A stretch of 64,000 nucleotides of DNA, taken from contig NZ_JARZAI010000003.1 in assembly GCF_029893355.1 (NCBI RefSeq), positions 186,001 through 250,000 on the forward strand, written 5' to 3'. The notes below the pieces were generated by a model that was not told the origin of the DNA, did no database searches, and was given only the letters and a program-made list of their open reading frames with translations. This DNA is from Kitasatospora sp. MAA4. GTDB taxonomy: Bacteria; Actinomycetota; Actinomycetes; Streptomycetales; Streptomycetaceae. A program made the position numbers and the translations under genes. Below, piece after piece: positions 60,316-64,000 of this stretch (its first letter is position 1; every line of letters starts with the position of its first letter).

Positions 60316-61581
60316 TCAGACGCTGCGGAAGGCCAGCACCACGTTGTGGCCGCCGAAGCCGAACGAGTTGTTCAGCGCGGCGATCCGGCCCTGCGGCAGC
60401 TCGCGGGGGGCGATCCGGACGATGTCGGCGTCCACGTCGTCGTCCACGTCGTCCAGGTTGATGGTCGGCGGCGCCACCCGGTGGTAGAGCGCCTGCACGG
60501 TGGCCACCGTCTCGATCCCGCCCGCGCCGCCCAGCAGGTGACCGGTCATCGACTTGGTCGCGGAGATGGCGACGTGGTCCAGGTGCTCGCCGAGCTCCTT
60601 GCGCAGCGCCTTGATCTCCGCGATGTCGCCCTGCGGGGTGGAGGTGGCGTGCGCGTTGACGTGCACCACCTCGGCCTTGTCCAGACCGGTGGACTCGAAC
60701 AGGTGGGCCAGCGCGCGGGCCACGCCCGAGCCGGTCGGCTCCGGCTGCGCGATGTGGTGGGCGTCCGAGGACAGGCCCTGGCCGACGGCCTCGCAGTAGA
60801 CCCGGACACCGCGCGCGGCGGCGTGCTCGGCGGACTCCAGGACCACCACGCCGGCGCCCTCGCCCAGCACGAAGCCGTCGCGCGCCTTGTCGTACGGGCG
60901 CGAGGCGTGCTGGGGGGCGTCGTTGTTCTTGGACATCGCCATCATGTTGGCGAACGCGACGATGGGCAGCGGGTGGATCGCCGCCTCGGTGCCGCCGGCC
61001 ACCACGACGTCGGCGCGGCCGGTGCGGATCATCTCGATCGCGTAGCCGATCGCCTCGGCGCCGGAGGCGCAGGCGGAGACGGGCGTGTGCACGCCGGCCC
61101 GGGCACCGACCTCGATGCCCACGTTGGCGGAGGGGCTGTTGGGCATGAGCATCGGCACGGTGTGCGGGGACACCTTGCGGACGCCCTTCTCCTTCAGCAC
61201 GTCGTACTGGTCGAGCAGGGTGGTGACGCCGCCGATGCCGGAGGCGATCACGGCGCCCAGGCGCTCGGGGGCGAGCGGGGAGGACTCGTCGACGGCCGAG
61301 GTCTCGAAGCCGGCGTCGGCCCAGGCCTCGCGGGCCGCGATCAGCGCGAACTGCGCCGAGCGGTCCAGCTTGCGGCAGAGCGGGCGGGGCAGGATCTCGC
61401 TCGGCTCGATCGCGGTGCGCGCGGCGATCCGGACCGGCAGCTCCGCTGCCCACTCCTCGGTCAGTGCGGCCACGCCGGAACGGCCGGCGAGCAGGGCCTC
61501 CCAGGTGGAGGCGGCGTCGCCGCCCAGCGGCGTGAAGGCGCCGATACCCGTGACGACCACGGTGCGGTTTTCAGCGGTCAC
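60316..61581 (-). CDS. fabF: Beta-ketoacyl-ACP synthase II
   Basis: 421 residues from GTG 61581. Elongation condensing enzyme of type II fatty acid synthesis. Catalytic Cys in TPVSACASGAEAIGYA, His in VNAHATSTPQGD and ATKSMTGHLLGGAGG; NSFGFGGHN near the end. Last gene of fabD-fabH-acpP-fabF. Confidence 0.95.
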   Translation of the reverse strand: MTAENRTVVVTGIGAFTPLGGDAASTWEALLAGRSGVAALTEEWAAELPVRIAARTAIEPSEILPRPLCRKLDRSAQFALIAAREAWADAGFETSAVDESSPLAPERLGAVIASGIGGVTTLLDQYDVLKEKGVRKVSPHTVPMLMPNSPSANVGIEVGARAGVHTPVSACASGAEAIGYAIEMIRTGRADVVVAGGTEAAIHPLPIVAFANMMAMSKNNDAPQHASRPYDKARDGFVLGEGAGVVVLESAEHAAARGVRVYCEAVGQGLSSDAHHIAQPEPTGSGVARALAHLFESTGLDKAEVVHVNAHATSTPQGDIAEIKALRKELGEHLDHVAISATKSMTGHLLGGAGGIETVATVQALYHRVAPPTINLDDVDDDVDADIVRIAPRELPQGRIAALNNSFGFGGHNVVLAFRSV

Positions 61582-61640
61582 TGGTTCTTCTTCTTTCACG
61601 TGTTGCAGGCGGTGGCCGGCCCAAAAAGGAGGGGGCCCGA

Positions 61641-61667
61641 TGGGGGCGGCGGGTTGTGCCGCCCCCA
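61641..61667 (-). terminator. Hairpin between acpP and fabF
   Basis: TGGGGGCGGC / GCCGCCCCCA, perfect 10-base-pair stem, 7-base loop, 14 bases after the acpP stop. Probably a partial terminator or 3' stabiliser giving more acpP than fabF transcript. Confidence 0.6.
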
Positions 61668-61680
61668 CCGGAAGGGTGAA

Positions 61681-61929
61681 TCAGGCGGCGGCGTGCTTGA
61701 GGATGTAGTCCACCGCGTCGCCGACGGTCTTCAGGTTCTTGACCTCGTCGTCCGGGATCTTCACGTCGAAGCGCTCCTCGGCGGCCACGACGACCTCGAC
61801 CATGGAGAGCGAGTCGACGTCCAGGTCGTCGGTGAACGACTTCCCGAGCTCAACGTCCTCGGCCGGGATGCCGGCGATCTCGTTGACGATCTCGGCGAGA
61901 CCTTCCAGGACCTCGTCCTTGGTAGCCAT
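61681..61929 (-). CDS. acpP: Acyl carrier protein of fatty acid synthesis
   Basis: 82 residues. Phosphopantetheine Ser in DDLDVDSLSMVEVVVAAEERF. Acidic four-helix carrier typical of streptomycete FAS II; lies between fabH and fabF. Confidence 0.95.
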   Translation of the reverse strand: MATKDEVLEGLAEIVNEIAGIPAEDVELGKSFTDDLDVDSLSMVEVVVAAEERFDVKIPDDEVKNLKTVGDAVDYILKHAAA

Positions 61930-62013
61930 AGTGGCTGCTCCTCATTCGCTGGTGTTGGCGTCCCGCGGCTGCGTGACGCCGAGTAGTGGTCCCCGTAAGG
62001 CGTGTCACGGTGC

Positions 62014-63045
62014 CTATGGGAGGGTAACGACTGCTGCGGCGTAGACCAGACCCGCCCCGAACCCGATGATCAGGGCGAGGTCGCCGCTCTTCGCCTCTCC
62101 GCTCTCCAACATGCGCTCCATGGCGAGCGGAATGGAGGCGGCGGAGGTGTTCCCGGTCTCGGCGATGTCGCGGGCGACAGGCACCGAGTCGGGCAGTTTG
62201 AGGGCCTTGATCATGGCATCGGTGATGCGCATGTTGGCCTGGTGCGGGATGAAGGCGCCGAGCTGATCGGCCGTCACCCCGGCGGCGTCCAGCGCCTGCT
62301 GGGCCACCTTGGCCATCTCCCAGACCGCCCAGCGGAAGACCGTCTGGCCCTCCATCCGCAGCGCGGGCCACTTCTGCTCCGCCCCGGCGCCGTTGACGGC
62401 GTCCGGCTTGGCGAAGGCGGTGTCCCACGCCTCGGTCTGGGTGATGACGTCCTTCTGCGAACCGTCCGAGCCCCAGATGACCCGCCCGATCCCGGGCGTG
62501 TCCGAGGGGCCGACCACGGCCGCGCCTGCGCCGTCGCCGAAGATGAAGGCGGTGGAGCGGTCCGTGGTGTCGGTCAGGTCGCTGAGCCGCTCGACGCCGA
62601 TGACCAGCACGTAGTCGGCGCTGCCGCCGCGGATCATGCCGTCGGCCAGCGAGAGGCCGTAGCCGAAGCCGGCGCAGGCCGCGGAGATGTCGAAGGCGGG
62701 CGCGGTGCCGCAGCCGAGCCGCTCGGCGATCTCGGTGGCGACGGCCGGCGTCTGCTTGAAGTGCGAGACGGTCGCCACGATCACGCCGCCGATCTGGGAC
62801 GCGTCGATGCCGGCCTGGGCGATCGCCTTGCCGGCCGCCTGCACCGACATCTCGGCGACGGTCTCGTCCGGGCCGGCCCAGCGCCGCTCGGCGATGCCGC
62901 TGCGGGTGCGGATCCACTCGTCCGAGGACTCGATCCACTCGAGCACCTCGGAGTTCGGGATCACCCGCACCGGCCGGTAGCCGCCCACGCCGTGGATCCG
63001 CGCGTACGCGGCGCCGGCGTGCGGCTGGATCCGGGCTGCGCTCAT
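62014..63045 (-). CDS. fabH: Beta-ketoacyl-ACP synthase III
   Basis: 343 residues. Initiating condensing enzyme. Catalytic Cys in ISAACAGFGYGLSLA, His in FIPHQANMRITDA, Asn in ETGNTSAASIPLA. Start overlaps the fabD stop by four bases. A useful internal reference for the altered KSIII at 22584. Confidence 0.95.
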   Translation of the reverse strand: MSAARIQPHAGAAYARIHGVGGYRPVRVIPNSEVLEWIESSDEWIRTRSGIAERRWAGPDETVAEMSVQAAGKAIAQAGIDASQIGGVIVATVSHFKQTPAVATEIAERLGCGTAPAFDISAACAGFGYGLSLADGMIRGGSADYVLVIGVERLSDLTDTTDRSTAFIFGDGAGAAVVGPSDTPGIGRVIWGSDGSQKDVITQTEAWDTAFAKPDAVNGAGAEQKWPALRMEGQTVFRWAVWEMAKVAQQALDAAGVTADQLGAFIPHQANMRITDAMIKALKLPDSVPVARDIAETGNTSAASIPLAMERMLESGEAKSGDLALIIGFGAGLVYAAAVVTLP

Positions 63046-63980
63046 GCGCCCACCTCGGCGTGCTCGTCAACCAGCGCGCGGGCCTTGTCCAGGTCCGCCG
63101 GGGTCTTCAGGGCCAGCGTGGCGACGCCCTTGAGGTTGCGCTTGACCAGCGCGGTCAGCGTGCCGGCCGGGGCCAGCTCGATCACGCAGGTGGCGCCGAG
63201 CTGCTGGAGGGTCTCCATGCACAGGTCCCAGCGAACCGGGTTGGACACCTGGGAGACCAGCCGGGCGAGCACCTCGCCGCCGGCCTGGACGACCTCGCCG
63301 TCCTTGTTGGAGACGTAGGCGACCGACGGGTCGGCCACCGTCAGGCTCGGGGCCAGCTCGGCCAGCCGCTGCACGCCGGGCGCCATGTGGGCGGTGTGGA
63401 ACGCCCCGGCCACCTTGAGTGCGATCAGCTTCGAGCCGGCCGGCGGGTCGGCCCGCAGGGCCGCCAGCTGGTCCAGCGTGCCGGCCGCCACGATCTGGCC
63501 GCCGCCGTTGTTGTTCGCGGGCGTCAGGCCGTGCTCGTCCAGCTTGGCCGCGACCGCCTCCGGGTCGCCGCCGAGGACGGCGATCATGCCCGTCTCGGTG
63601 ACAGCGGCGGCTGCGGCCATCGCGCGGCCGCGCTCGCTGACGAAGGTGAGCGCGTCGAGGGGGCTGAGCACGCCGGCGAGCGCGGCGGCGGTGATCTCAC
63701 CGACGCTGTGTCCGGCGAGCGCGCCGACGAGCTTGCTGACCTGGTCCGGGCCGGGCAGCAGCCGGTCGGCGGTGATCAGGCCGGCCGCGACCAGCAGGGG
63801 CTGGGCGACGGCGGTGTCCTTGATCTCCTCGGCCGAGGCCTCGGTCCCGTAGTGCACCAGGTCGAGTCCGGCCACGTCCGACCACTGGCCGAGCCGGTCG
63901 GCGACGCCGTCCAGTTCGAGCCAGGGGTTGAGGAAGCCGGGGGACTGGGCACCCTGTCCGGGGGCGACGATTACGAGCAC
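63042..63980 (-). CDS. fabD: Malonyl-CoA:ACP transacylase
   Basis: 312 residues from GTG 63980. Motifs: VAPGQGAQSPGFLNPW, nucleophile Ser in ALAGHSVGEITAAALAG, and VAGAFHTAHMAPG. First gene of the FAS II operon; the last 20 bases of the window are its upstream region. Confidence 0.95.
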   Translation of the reverse strand: MLVIVAPGQGAQSPGFLNPWLELDGVADRLGQWSDVAGLDLVHYGTEASAEEIKDTAVAQPLLVAAGLITADRLLPGPDQVSKLVGALAGHSVGEITAAALAGVLSPLDALTFVSERGRAMAAAAAVTETGMIAVLGGDPEAVAAKLDEHGLTPANNNGGGQIVAAGTLDQLAALRADPPAGSKLIALKVAGAFHTAHMAPGVQRLAELAPSLTVADPSVAYVSNKDGEVVQAGGEVLARLVSQVSNPVRWDLCMETLQQLGATCVIELAPAGTLTALVKRNLKGVATLALKTPADLDKARALVDEHAEVGA

Positions 63981-64000
63981 GGTTCAACCCTCTCTCGCCA

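Noticed and set aside
1..64000. CRISPR arrays or insertion sequences
   Set aside because: I saw no regularly spaced repeats, Cas genes or transposase motifs; the only mobility gene is the tyrosine recombinase.

Overview
The window is high-GC actinomycete chromosome, most likely Streptomyces or Kitasatospora. Supporting signs are the strong GC bias, GTG starts, ATGA/GTGA gene overlaps, a DUF5753-type XRE regulator paired with a DUF6879 protein, DUF3145, and the type II fatty acid synthase block fabD-fabH-acpP-fabF. The two ends look like ordinary core chromosome and the middle (about 4.2-48.2 kb) looks acquired.

Left flank (1-4.2 kb): 5'-part of a xylulokinase-type gene, a small membrane-anchored protein, two tRNA-Asn genes, two paralogous trypsin-like lipoproteins and a CAT-anticodon tRNA. 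That tRNA is an integration site. Its 3' 43 bases recur at 8120-8162 with one mismatch, bracketing a 4-kb element that carries a tyrosine recombinase, an XRE regulator and small accessory genes. A further 20-base copy of the tRNA anticodon arm (19/20) lies at 48198-48217, exactly where the biosynthetic genes end, so the 40-kb gene cluster itself may be a tRNA-borne island.

Biosynthetic cluster (8.2-48.2 kb), which I cannot match to a described system. Leftward operon 20.2-8.2 kb: an EhpF-like adenylating enzyme, isochorismate synthase, a MATE exporter, a 20-residue ORF, TrpD, TrpC, tryptophan dioxygenase, an arylformamidase-like hydrolase with Cys at the nucleophile position, kynureninase and a large flavin/Fe-S dehydrogenase. 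Leftward operon 24.7-20.4 kb: alpha/beta hydrolase, divergent KSIII, FkbH-like glyceryl transferase, stand-alone carrier protein. Rightward operon 24.9-28.9 kb: cyclase/formamidase, DUF362 protein, acyl reductase/aldehyde dehydrogenase, SDR. Then come two ATP-grasp ligases preceded by a 26-residue ORF, an XRE-TPR regulator, a DAHP synthase, and LarB, LarC and LarE, the complete route to the nickel-pincer nucleotide cofactor, without LarA. A second MATE exporter, a quinone-reductase-type MDR, a PadR regulator and an amino acid permease follow. The right end is a carbamoylation operon: SGNH hydrolase, 27-residue peptide, 740-residue diiron-oxidase-like protein, NodU/CmcH carbamoyltransferase and a 43-residue membrane peptide, resembling the sxtI-L gene set.

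The cluster is tied together by a recurring operator, roughly TGACTAGAGTT or its inverse, at 20.2, 24.8, 31.9, 40.4 and 42.6 kb with weaker copies near 33.6 and 36.9 kb. Two copies sit in duplicated promoters whose -35 box lies inside the operator and whose transcripts are predicted to be leaderless. DAHP synthase plus isochorismate synthase would raise isochorismate; the kynurenine genes would give anthranilate and TrpD/TrpC could take it on to indole-glycerol phosphate (TrpF is not here). How these precursors, a glyceryl unit, amide ligation, carbamoylation and a nickel-pincer enzyme are combined is unknown.

Right flank (48.2-64 kb): remnants of a P450 and of an ArsB-type permease, an ornithine acetyltransferase close to clavam OAT2, paired CrcB fluoride channels with DUF190, an LCP protein, an FtsW/RodA protein, ArsR plus P-type ATPase, MarR plus MDR oxidoreductase, DUF3145 and the fatty acid synthase block.
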